DNA of 64,000 nucleotides from Streptomyces sp. NBC_01262 (GTDB lineage Bacteria; Actinomycetota; Actinomycetes; Streptomycetales; Streptomycetaceae): NCBI RefSeq assembly GCF_036226365.1, contig NZ_CP108462.1, positions 3,452,501 to 3,516,500 of the forward strand, read 5' to 3'. Shown piece by piece: positions 44,630 to 54,598 of this stretch (position 1 is its first letter; each line of letters starts with the position of its first letter). The notes under the pieces were generated by a model. It saw only the letters and a program-made list of their open reading frames with translations, ran no database searches and was not told where the DNA came from. The position numbers and the translations under genes were made by a program.

Positions 44630-45680
44630 GGATCGTCTCCTTCCAGAAGTGGCACGCGCTTCCGCGGCCCGGCAGTTCACTGCCGTCCTGCTCGGTGACC
44701 GGTGCGAGGACCGGCACCTCCGTACGGCAGATGTCCTGTGCCTTGGGGCAGCGCGGGTTGAACGCGCAACCCGTCGGAATCTTCAGGAGGTTGGGCGGAA
44801 GACCCTTGATCGCGTAGAGCTCCTGGCCCTTCTGGTCCAGGCGCGGGATCGAGTCCAGCAGGCCACGCGTGTACGGGTGTGCCGGGCGCTTGTAGAGCTC
44901 GTGCACCGGCGCCGTCTCGACGATCCGTCCCGCGTACATGACGGCGATCTTGTCCGCGACATCGGCGACGACGCCGAGGTCGTGGGTGATCAGGATGAGG
45001 CCCATGTTGTACTCGCGCTGCAGCTCCGCTAGCAGGTCCATGACCTGGGCCTGGACCGTCACGTCAAGGGCGGTGGTCGGCTCGTCCGCGATGATCAGGT
45101 CCGGCTCAAGCGCGAGTGCCATCGCGATCATGATGCGCTGGCGCATGCCGCCGGAGAACTGGTGCGGGAAATCGCCGACCCGCTCCCTGGCGGCCGGGAT
45201 ACGGACCCGCTCCATCAGCTCGATGGCCTTGGCCTTGGCCTCCTTGCGGGAGGCACCCTGGTGGACGCGGAACATCTCGCCGAGCTGGTAGCCGACGCTG
45301 AGCACGGGGTTGAGGGACGACAGCGCGTCCTGGAAGATCATGGCGATCTTCCGGCCCCGGATCTTGCGCCGCTCCTCCGAGGACATCTTCAGCATGTCCT
45401 GGCCGCGGAAGAGGATCTCGCCCTGCGGGATCCTGCCCGGCGGCATGTCCAGGATGCCCATGACCGCCTGGGCGGTCACCGACTTGCCCGATCCGGACTC
45501 GCCGAGCACCGCGAGGGTCTCACCGGCGGCAACGGTGTAGTTGACGCCGTTCACTGCCTTGGCGACACCGTCGCGGGTGTGGAACTCCACGTGCAGGTCG
45601 CGCACTTCGAGCAGAGGCACACCCTTGTCGGTCTCTTGCCGGGGGGAGGGTACGCCTGCCGTGTCTTCGATGATGGTCAT
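44622..45680 (-). CDS. oligopeptide ABC transporter ATPase, OppD/DppD type (operon C)
   Basis: 352 aa. Walker [44 protein letters not shown]-terminal [20 protein letters not shown] 45680 follows AGGAGG. Overlaps the next ATPase gene by 8 nt, exactly as in operon A. Differs from the operon A copy mainly at the N-terminus (MTIIEDTAGVPSPRQETDKG) and a short insert near the C-terminus. Confidence 0.94.
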   Translation of the reverse strand: MTIIEDTAGVPSPRQETDKGVPLLEVRDLHVEFHTRDGVAKAVNGVNYTVAAGETLAVLGESGSGKSVTAQAVMGILDMPPGRIPQGEILFRGQDMLKMSSEERRKIRGRKIAMIFQDALSSLNPVLSVGYQLGEMFRVHQGASRKEAKAKAIELMERVRIPAARERVGDFPHQFSGGMRQRIMIAMALALEPDLIIADEPTTALDVTVQAQVMDLLAELQREYNMGLILITHDLGVVADVADKIAVMYAGRIVETAPVHELYKRPAHPYTRGLLDSIPRLDQKGQELYAIKGLPPNLLKIPTGCAFNPRCPKAQDICRTEVPVLAPVTEQDGSELPGRGSACHFWKETIHG

Positions 45681-45691
45681 GTACGCCCTCC

Positions 45692-46633
45692 TCAGCGCAG
45701 TTTCGGGTCGAAGGCGTCGCGGACCGCGTCGCCGAGCATGATGAACGCCAGCACCGTGATACTGAGCGCCCCGGCCGGGAAGAGCAGGGCGTGCGGCGAG
45801 GTCAGGAACCGGTCCTGGACGTCGCTGATCATCAGACCCCAGGAGATGTTCGGGGCCTGGACACCGATGCCCAGGTACGACAGCGCCGCTTCACCGGAGA
45901 TGTACACGCCAAGATTCATCGTCGTGATGACGATCACCGGGGCGAGGGTGTTCGGCAGGATGTGGCGGAAGGCTATTCGGCCGGTGCTCGCGCCGAGCGC
46001 CTTGGCCGCCATGACGTAGTCGTTGTGCTTGTTGGCGATGACCTCGCCGCGCATGATCCGGTAGACCTGCGGCCAGCCGAGAACGGCCATGATGACGGAG
46101 ACCGACCAGGCGTCGCCGGCACCGAACATCGACGCGATCAGCAGCGCGCCGACGATGAGCGGCAGCGCGAAGAACACCTCGGTGACCCGGGACAGGACCG
46201 AGTCCAGCCAGCCGGCCCGAAGGCCGGCGATCATGCCGAGCAGGCCGCCGATCATGGTGGTGAGCGCGCTGGTCACCACACCGACGATGATCGAGTTGCG
46301 GGTGGCATAGACGGTTCGGGTGTAGATGTCGCAGCCCTGGAGGTCGTACCCGAACAAATGACTGGACGACGGCCCGTTCATCGAGTTCTGTAGCTGGCAG
46401 AAGCCGTCGCTCAACGGGCTGCGGGCGGTGAAGAGCTGCGGTGCGATGGCCAGCGCGAGCAGGAGGACGATGACCGCCCCCGAGATGATGAACATCCAGC
46501 TCTTGCGCAGGTCGGACCAGCCGTCCTTGAACAGGCTGGCCTCGCGCGCCGCCGCCTTCTCCTCGGCGATCGCCGCCTTGTCGGGCGCCGCGTCCTCGAC
46601 GGGAGCGGACTTCTCGATGGTCTTCTCACTCAT
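45692..46633 (-). CDS. oligopeptide ABC transporter permease, DppC type (operon C)
   Basis: 313 aa. Acidic/Ala-rich cytoplasmic N-terminus of about 45 residues, then six helices, with DYVMAAKALGASTGRIAFRHILPN as EAA loop and FIMLGDAVRDAFDPKLR at the C-terminus. Contains SSHLFGYDLQGCDIYTRTVYATR. The start lies in an 8-nt overlap with the DppB gene. Homologous to 29726-30739 but more diverged than the ATPases are. Confidence 0.93.
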   Translation of the reverse strand: MSEKTIEKSAPVEDAAPDKAAIAEEKAAAREASLFKDGWSDLRKSWMFIISGAVIVLLLALAIAPQLFTARSPLSDGFCQLQNSMNGPSSSHLFGYDLQGCDIYTRTVYATRNSIIVGVVTSALTTMIGGLLGMIAGLRAGWLDSVLSRVTEVFFALPLIVGALLIASMFGAGDAWSVSVIMAVLGWPQVYRIMRGEVIANKHNDYVMAAKALGASTGRIAFRHILPNTLAPVIVITTMNLGVYISGEAALSYLGIGVQAPNISWGLMISDVQDRFLTSPHALLFPAGALSITVLAFIMLGDAVRDAFDPKLR

Positions 46634-47552
46634 AGCGGATCCTCGGGTCGAGCACGGCGTAGAGAACGTCTACGACGAGGTTGGCCACCAGGTAGATCAG
46701 GACGAGCATGGTGACCAGGCCGACCACCGTGGGACGCTCGCGCAGATAAACGGACTGCGCCAGCTGCCCGCCGATGCCGGGCAGGTTGAAGACCCGCTCG
46801 GTGATGATCGCGCCTCCCATCAGCGCTCCGAGGTCCATGCCCAGAAAGGTGACCACGGGGATGAGCGAGTTGCGCAGTGCGTGCACGCCGATGACCCGGC
46901 GGTACGGCAGGCCCTTGGCGATGGCCGTACGGACGTAGTCGGCTCGCACCGACTCCATCATGCTGGTGCGGGTCAGCCGGGCGATGTACGCCATCGATGT
47001 CGAGGCCAGTACGAAGCCGGGCAGGATGTAGCTGCTGGGCCATCCGTCCTCGATGCCCGCCACCGGGGTGATCCCGAGCTTGACGCCGAACTCCAGCTGG
47101 AGCACGTTGCCGAGCACGAAGACTGGGATCGAGATCAGGAACAGCGTGCTGATCAGCACCAGGTTGTCGATGAACCTGCCCTTGCGCAGGGCCGAGTAGA
47201 TGCCGGCAAGGATGCCGATGACCGCCTCGATCCCGAACGCGGTCAGCGAGAGCTGGAGCGTCACGGGGAAGCGTTCGGAGACGATCTCGGAGATCGCCCG
47301 GCCGTTGTACGTCGTGCCCAGATCGCCTCGGGCCAGATCGCTGATGTAGTACCAGTACTGCGTGATCAGCGGATCGTTGAGGTGATACTGCTCGCGCAGG
47401 ATCGCCGCGATGTTGGGGTCGGCGCGCTTCTCGCCGGCCAGTGCCTGGATCGGGTCGCCATGCAGGGCAAAGACCAGGCAGAAGATGATGAACGTGACGC
47501 CTATCAGTACAGGGATCGCCTGCAGGATACGGCGCACGACGAATCGGCCCAT
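46626..47552 (-). CDS. oligopeptide ABC transporter permease, DppB type (operon C)
   Basis: 308 aa. N-terminus MGRFVVRRILQAIPVLIGVTFIIFCLVFALHGDP, EAA loop DYVRTAIAKGLPYRRVIGVHALRN, C-terminus VLYAVLDPRIRYE. Six helices. Same layout as the operon A DppB but without the cysteine pair in the first loop. Separated from the binding-protein gene by 153 nt with a hairpin. Confidence 0.93.
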   Translation of the reverse strand: MGRFVVRRILQAIPVLIGVTFIIFCLVFALHGDPIQALAGEKRADPNIAAILREQYHLNDPLITQYWYYISDLARGDLGTTYNGRAISEIVSERFPVTLQLSLTAFGIEAVIGILAGIYSALRKGRFIDNLVLISTLFLISIPVFVLGNVLQLEFGVKLGITPVAGIEDGWPSSYILPGFVLASTSMAYIARLTRTSMMESVRADYVRTAIAKGLPYRRVIGVHALRNSLIPVVTFLGMDLGALMGGAIITERVFNLPGIGGQLAQSVYLRERPTVVGLVTMLVLIYLVANLVVDVLYAVLDPRIRYE

Positions 47553-47621
47553 CGGTTCTCCAGAGGGTGCTGACCCGCCCGATGCCGGAGGGGTGGCAGG
47601 ACGGACGGCGGACGGCAGACA

Positions 47622-47663
47622 GGGTGGGCAGAGGGAATCCTCGCGGACTCCCCCTGCCCACCC
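47622..47663 (-). terminator. hairpin between binding-protein and permease genes, operon C
   Basis: 10-bp stem GGGTGGGCAG/CTGCCCACCC with a 22-nt loop, in the 153-nt gap after the SBP stop. Same relative position as the hairpin in operon A, so probably used to set a high SBP:permease ratio. Confidence 0.7.
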
Positions 47664-47705
47664 CCGTCAGCCCGTTAGTTCAAGGGCTGGCGCTCACTCG
47701 GTTGC

Positions 47706-49319
47706 TCAGGCGAGCTTGACGGTGTCCCACAGGACGTCGCCACCGGCGATCCTCATGCTCTTGATCTTGCTGCTGTAGCCGGCGTTCAGCTTGTAGAAGT
47801 ACACCGGAATGTACGGCATCTCGTCGAGGATGATGTCGTCCGCGGCCTGGTACTGCTTGATGGCCTCGGCCGAAGTCGGCGCCTGGTCACCGGCCTTGAG
47901 GTCCTTCTCGAACTCCGCGTTGGAGTAGCCCGCGTAGTTGGAGCCGTTCGCGATGGCGTCCTTGGAGAAGATCGGCGCGAGGTAGTTCTCCATGTTCGGG
48001 TAGTCCATGTTCCAGCCCATACGGAACACGCCGCTGTACTTCTTCGCGTCGAGGTCGTTCAGGATGGTCGCGAACTGCTCGAACGGCTTGGCCGTGACCT
48101 TGATGCCGAGGTTCTGCTGCAGCTGGTTGGCGACGGCCTCGATCCAGGCCTTGTGGTCACCGTCGGCGTTGTAGCCGATCTCCAGCTTGTCATCCGGAAG
48201 GCCGCCGGACTCCTTGTAGAGCTTCTTGGCCTCGGTCGGGTTCAGCGTGCAGGCGTCGCCACAGGCACCCTTGCGGTAGCCCTCGATGATCGGGCTGATG
48301 AAGTCGTCGGCGGGCATACGCGAGCCGAGGAAGATCTTCGACGCGATCGTCTCCCGGTCGATGGCCATGGAGATGGCCTTCCGCAGCTTCGCGTTGGCGA
48401 AGTACTTGTTGTACTTCAGCGGGAAGCCGAGGTAGCCGACGCCGGAGTCGGACTCGTCGATCGCGCGGTCGCCGAGGTCCTTCTTGTACGTGGCCAGGCC
48501 CGAGGTCGGGATCGAGTCGTCGATGTCGATGTTGCCCGCGACCAGGTCCTTGTACGAGGTGTCAGCGTTCGAGTAGATCTTGAAGTTGATCCCCTTGACC
48601 TCGTAGTCCTTGGCCTCGGGGTACTTGTCGTACTTGACAACGCTGATCGACTCGTTGTGCTTGACCTTGCCCTTTATCTCGTACGGGCCGTTGCCTATCG
48701 GCGCCTCGCCGAAGCCCTTCGGGTCCTTGAAGAACGCCTTCGGCAGTGGGGAGAACCCGGTGAAGGAGAGCTGGGACGGGAAGGCGGAGAACGACGCGGA
48801 GAGGGTGACGCTCAGCGTGCTGTCGTCCACCGCCTTGAGGCCGGACATCGTGGTCGTGGTGACCTTCTTGCCCTCGCCCGGGTTCAGGTCCGCGTAACCC
48901 GCGATGTGCGAGAAGAGCGCGTTGGTCTGCTGCGCGTTGTCCTGGTTGGCGCCGTAGTTCCAGGCGTCGACGAAGGACGAGGCGGTGACCTTCTCGCCGT
49001 TATGGAAGGTGTAGCCGCTCTTGAGCTTGATCGTCCAGACCTTGCTGTCGGTCGTCTCGATCGACGCCGCCAGGTCGTTGACGACCTTGTTGTCGGCGTT
49101 CAGCCGGGTGAGGCCGGTGAACAGAGCGTCGATGACCTCACCGCCCTCGGTCTCATAGGTGTTGCTCGGGACGAGCCCGTTCTGGGGCTCACCGATCTCC
49201 ATGGACACGATGCCATCAGACTTGGCGCCCGAACTGTCGCCGCTGCCACCACAGGCAGTCGCGGCCAGGGCAACAACGATCGTGCCCACTACCCACTTGG
49301 CGCTCTTGGCACCGCGCAT
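47706..49319 (-). CDS. oligopeptide-binding lipoprotein, SBP family 5 (operon C)
   Basis: 537 aa. Lipobox Cys23 (MRGAKSAKWVVGTIVVALAA, then TAC), short GGSGDSSGAKSD linker, family 5 domain: VSMEIGEPQNGLVPSNTYETEGG, FHNGEKVTASSFVDAWNYGAN, GNGPYEIKG. ATG 49319 follows GAGGAGGGG. Compared with operon A the signal peptide is conserved but the ligand-binding body differs (many Lys/Tyr/Asn positions), suggesting another peptide range. The leader carries overlapping repeats (49342-49461). Confidence 0.93.
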   Translation of the reverse strand: MRGAKSAKWVVGTIVVALAATACGGSGDSSGAKSDGIVSMEIGEPQNGLVPSNTYETEGGEVIDALFTGLTRLNADNKVVNDLAASIETTDSKVWTIKLKSGYTFHNGEKVTASSFVDAWNYGANQDNAQQTNALFSHIAGYADLNPGEGKKVTTTTMSGLKAVDDSTLSVTLSASFSAFPSQLSFTGFSPLPKAFFKDPKGFGEAPIGNGPYEIKGKVKHNESISVVKYDKYPEAKDYEVKGINFKIYSNADTSYKDLVAGNIDIDDSIPTSGLATYKKDLGDRAIDESDSGVGYLGFPLKYNKYFANAKLRKAISMAIDRETIASKIFLGSRMPADDFISPIIEGYRKGACGDACTLNPTEAKKLYKESGGLPDDKLEIGYNADGDHKAWIEAVANQLQQNLGIKVTAKPFEQFATILNDLDAKKYSGVFRMGWNMDYPNMENYLAPIFSKDAIANGSNYAGYSNAEFEKDLKAGDQAPTSAEAIKQYQAADDIILDEMPYIPVYFYKLNAGYSSKIKSMRIAGGDVLWDTVKLA

Positions 49320-49341
49320 GGGTTCCCCTCCTCAGGAGTCA

Positions 49342-49461
49342 CTGTCAGTACATGAAATAGGAGTCGGCGGTCGCTGACACCCCTGACAGCAAAACCGACT
49401 CCCGGGCTCGCGAGTCGGCGCGCCCCATCAGCGCTAGACCCGTTGACCCGAGCTCAACGGG
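49342..49461 (-). promoter_or_regulatory. leader with overlapping inverted repeats upstream of operon C
   Basis: CTGTCAG (49342-49348) can pair with CTGACAG (49383-49389). CCGACTC (49395-49401) can pair either with GAGTCGG at 49361-49367 or with GAGTCGG at 49412-49418. Further upstream CCCGTTGA/TCAACGGG (49439-49446, 49454-49461) forms an 8-bp hairpin with a 7-nt loop. The first stem borders the ribosome site. These pairings exclude one another in part, as in RNA switches; they could instead be protein-binding repeats. Confidence 0.5.
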
Positions 49462-49947
49462 ACCAACTATCGAGCACATTCAGCCTACGAGCCACATCCA
49501 AATGGTCTCGCTTTCATCACATCAGGTGCCAAGTTGTCTCGCATTTCGGACATTTAGAACGTAGACAGACAGCCGCGAAACGGACTCTTAACATAACTTC
49601 CGGAGCTGAGTGTCCGATATTCGGACGCCAGTGATCACAGCTCACTGAAGGACCGCGTCCGCATCGGCCTACAGGGACTACGCGCGTCACCTCAAGGGCA
49701 CGGCCGACGCCAGAAGTGCCCCGCCGAACACTGCGGGACCAGCCCGAATTCGTCACTCTCGGTGATAATTCGGCTCGCCCTGGAGGCTGCAACCAGCGGG
49801 CATCGGCCCAGGCTGCGGCGGTTCTCCAGCCTGCCACGCTGTTTCCACGATGACACCGAGGGTTATCCCCAGAGTTCACCGTGGCTGGCCGGTTCCGGTC
49901 GGAGTTCTTGTCAAGAGCCGCGGATTGCCCTTCTTCAGCCGGGTCCT
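49462..49947. other. intergenic stretch without a supported gene
   Basis: About 490 bp of somewhat lower GC upstream of the operon C leader. The only clear structure is a perfect palindrome GTCCGA-TAT-TCGGAC at 49612-49626. I see no coding frame with Streptomyces codon bias, no tRNA and no insertion-sequence ends. Confidence 0.5.
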
Positions 49948-50650
49948 TCATTGCTCTTCTGCATGGACTGTCGGGTCGGCGTCATAGGCGACAAGGTCTG
50001 CCAGGCCTCCCTCGACCAGGCCTGGCAGACGGAGCCAGGAGCAGGCCACCCACGACGCCGCACCGAGAGCCGCCTCGGCCGGAAGGCCGGAACGGACCAG
50101 CCATTCGACCTCCGAATCGACAGTGCCGCGCGGGAAGCTGTCGGTGCCGGCCAGGACTGTGCCGCCGGCTTCGCAGGCGGCCCTGACGTTGGGCAGGACG
50201 AACGCAGTGCCTTGAGCGGCCATCTGATCGATCAGGCCGGGGTCCAAGTGCATCCCGTGCTCCAGGCTGTCGACACCTGCCAGAACGGCGTTGCGACTGC
50301 CGTCAGCGGTCTGGCAGTCCGCTGCCATCCGGCCGCCGACAGCATGCACGGCCTGCACCACCGCGGTAAGGACTTCCATCTGCACCAACCCGAGGAGGCC
50401 TCGGCTTCGTCGACGGCGGCGTGCACCAGCGTCCGGCCGAGCGGACTCGCGGCATGTCCGAATCTTCATCCACCCAGCCCGGCATGCGGGCGGCCGACCC
50501 GGGCGGCCGCACCAGAAGCTCCCCGGCGTCACGGTGATCGGTCAGAACGAGATCCGCGCCCGAGACCGGTTCGGTCCGTGAACGGTCTCCATCGATCCAG
50601 AAGGACCGCTCCTCCCGTTCCAGTAATACGGCACCTCGCACCTGCAACAC
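49948..50650 (-). pseudogene. decayed amidohydrolase
   Basis: Remnants of a metal-dependent amidohydrolase (imidazolonepropionase-like) spread over two frames. N-terminal piece, about 50650-50426: VLQVRGAVLLEREERSFWIDG, then DAGELLVRPPGSAARMPGWVDE. C-terminal piece, in another frame to 49948: AVVQAVHAVGGRMAADCQT, NAVLAGVDSLEHGMHLDPGLIDQMAAQG, VLAGTDSFPRGTVDSEVEWLVRSGLPAEAALGAAS. The DAHCH metal motif near the N-terminus and a stretch before the VLAGTD motif are missing. The frameshift plus deletions show it is inactive. Confidence 0.8.
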
Positions 50651-50746
50651 CGCCGGCGACCGCCCCCTAGAGTCTCGGCCTTCGTATGAGCTGCGGTAGC
50701 TGATTGCTCCCGGACACACCGTGGCTATGGGCGATGCCGTGCGAAT

Positions 50747-50780
50747 GGGCCGGGTTCTCGCTGATGCGAAAACCCGGCCC
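50747..50780. terminator. hairpin between pseudogene and secreted-protein gene
   Basis: 10-bp stem GGGCCGGGTT/AACCCGGCCC with a 14-nt loop. Probably the terminator of the secreted-protein gene ending at 50946, although it lies 165 nt downstream of the stop. Confidence 0.55.
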
Positions 50781-50945
50781 CTTGCGTCTTCCGGCAGAGC
50801 CTGACCACATCGCGCGCCTAGCGGCGCGGCCACGCTCATTCCGGTCCAGGACTACCTTGCGGATATGTACCGTCCTCCGAGGTGATCCCGATGTAATTCT
50901 CTGATTGCTTCGACCACCAACGAACAGAAACCGTAGCGCTTAAGG

Positions 50946-51533
50946 TCAGCAGTACTTCTTCTTCACGGCGTACGCGAGGGTCTTCTTGCCAGGCGAGGCG
51001 GCGCAGCGCACGCCGCCATCAACTGCAACCGTCCAACTCTGGGTCTTGCCGTACTGACCAGTCTTGATCCACTTGGTTCCGGCGTCGCAGCGCCAGTTGG
51101 TGTAGTAACCGACGACCTTCTTCGTCCCGGAGTAGAGCACATAGTCGCCGTTCTTGGAGAGGGTCCACTGGACGCTCTCCGACGACTCGCTGGTGTGCTT
51201 TCCGCTCGCCATCAATTCGAGACTCACGTTCTCCTCGATGCTGGCGATCGCGACGCTAGCCGAAACCTTGGCTCCGACAGTCGCCTTGACCGAGGCGGTC
51301 ACCTCGTCGATCTTCTTGACGGTGAACGTCTTCGTCGCCGTCCCGCCGGTGTAGTTCTCGAGAATCAACTTGTGGGTAACCACCCAGGTCTTGGAGACAT
51401 CCGTCCACGTGAGCTTGGTCGACCCTCGATCGCATATCGGGTCAGCGGCACTTGCTCCGGAAACGGGTACGGCCACCAGCAGTGAGGTGGCAATTCCTAC
51501 TGTGGCAAGAGCAGAAGTCAGCCTTGCGCTCAT
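50946..51533 (-). CDS. secreted beta-rich protein of unknown function
   Basis: 195 aa from ATG 51533 (GGGGGAG upstream). Signal peptide RLTSALATVGIATSLLVAVPVSGASA, cleaved near residue 29. The mature part is rich in Thr, Ser, Val and Lys in alternating patterns (TASVKATVGAKVSASVAIAS, then IEENVSLELMASGKHTSESSESV), which recalls the amphipathic strands of aerolysin-like pore-forming or membrane-binding proteins. Four cysteines (PICDRG, WRCDAG, VRCAAS, KYC-end) could form two disulfides. Codon usage is less GC-biased than in its neighbours, so recent acquisition is possible. Confidence 0.75.
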   Translation of the reverse strand: MSARLTSALATVGIATSLLVAVPVSGASAADPICDRGSTKLTWTDVSKTWVVTHKLILENYTGGTATKTFTVKKIDEVTASVKATVGAKVSASVAIASIEENVSLELMASGKHTSESSESVQWTLSKNGDYVLYSGTKKVVGYYTNWRCDAGTKWIKTGQYGKTQSWTVAVDGGVRCAASPGKKTLAYAVKKKYC

Positions 51534-51737
51534 TTTGTCTCCCCCGCGTACTGCGCCGAAATCAGATTTCGTATAATTTCGGCGCAACCTGACCGGCCGA
51601 GCAGCCGGTTACGGAGAGGCTTCCACCAACATCGAGCGACAGCAAGCAAGTTGAGCTGGATTTGAGCAAGTTGACCATGCTGCACATTCTCAGTGGGCGA
51701 TGCGCGGCGATAGTGGGTTTTCGCCCCTTTTGAACAA

Positions 51738-51778
51738 TCGACCGGTGCCCACCCCGTCAGGGCGCGGGCACCGGTCGA
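51738..51778 (-). terminator. terminator of typA
   Basis: Perfect 13-bp stem TCGACCGGTGCCC/GGGCACCGGTCGA with a 15-nt loop, 16 nt downstream of the typA stop on the minus strand. Confidence 0.85.
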
Positions 51779-51793
51779 CGAACCGTCAGATAC

Positions 51794-53659
<1,866 letters not shown>

Positions 53660-53794
53660 ACTGCGGCGCTTCTCCCGGGTTGGTGGGTGGCGGCGCGCCC
53701 TCATCGGCACACCTGCCCGCCGGGCGAGTCAAGCCACGGCCTCACCCCATGGTACGGGGCCCGGGCGGTCCCGGCCGCCCGGGCGGCTCAGGCC

Positions 53795-54472
53795 CTAGCC
53801 TTTGGCGGCCACGGAATCCTTGCCGCAGGCGAGGCGGGCGGCGTCGGTAGCAGGGGTGCCGGCCTTCTTGCCCGTCGAACGCGAGCACTCCAGGATGCCG
53901 CTGCCGTCCACCAGCCAGCTGATGGCGTGGCCGGTCGTGGTCCTCCCGTTCGCGGAGCCGTTCCCGGAGCCGGAGCAGGAGTAGCGGAAGTCCGCTTCCA
54001 CCTGCTTGACCATCGCGTACTGAACGACCTGGACCGCCCGCGTGCCCTTGGGGAACGTGATCCTGCCCCCGGCGTCCAGTGCCGGCGCCTTGCGGCCCGC
54101 GTGCGTGAAGGAGGAGTCCACGCTCCCGGCGTCGTCCGCCTCGACCTCGCCTATGCGCACGGCCAGGGACCACAGGGCCGCCTTCCCCTTCACCGTCGGG
54201 CCCTCGGTGTGCACGGCCGTCTCCGGCGTGTAGAGCCGGTGCATGCTCCCCTTCAGCGCGCCGCCGCCCTTGCCGAGCTTCTCGATGTCACCCACCCCCG
54301 TCAGCACCCAGTCCTGGCGGATGTTGAACCAGTCGTACGTTCCGTTCCCGCACGCCTTGTCCGCCGCGGCCGGCTTGACGGCCTTCGCCACGTCCGCGTC
54401 CGCCGTGCAGGCGGTGGCGCCGGCCGCCAGTACGAGTGCGGCCGTGCCGGCCACGATCCAGCGCATGCTCAT
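53795..54472 (-). CDS. putative lipoprotein, 225 aa
   Basis: Signal peptide MRWIVAGTAALVLAAGATAC with lipobox Cys near residue 22, then a domain of unknown function. Features: CGNGTYDWFNIRQDWVLTGVG, a charged middle, and three further cysteines (YSCSGSG, ILECSRS, LACGKDS). ATG 54472 follows GGGAG at 6 nt. The long gap to typA and the same strand allow but do not show co-transcription. Probably extracellular and membrane-anchored; no enzymatic motif recognised. Confidence 0.75.
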   Translation of the reverse strand: MSMRWIVAGTAALVLAAGATACTADADVAKAVKPAAADKACGNGTYDWFNIRQDWVLTGVGDIEKLGKGGGALKGSMHRLYTPETAVHTEGPTVKGKAALWSLAVRIGEVEADDAGSVDSSFTHAGRKAPALDAGGRITFPKGTRAVQVVQYAMVKQVEADFRYSCSGSGNGSANGRTTTGHAISWLVDGSGILECSRSTGKKAGTPATDAARLACGKDSVAAKG

Positions 54473-54598
54473 GTGCTGCTCCCCCATGTCCCCGTTGTTG
54501 ATCACATCATCGGCCCCTGGACCGGGTGTGAGCGCGAACTTGAGGTACTTCTGAGGTCGGCGTCATCGGCGCAACACGCGTCTGTCATGATCCCGGCC

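Noticed and set aside
43598..49319. Naming operon C bldKA-E
   Set aside because: Location fits, but in S. coelicolor the permease bldKA precedes the SBP gene bldKB, whereas here the SBP is first. Without alignments I cannot decide which operon, if any, is bldK.
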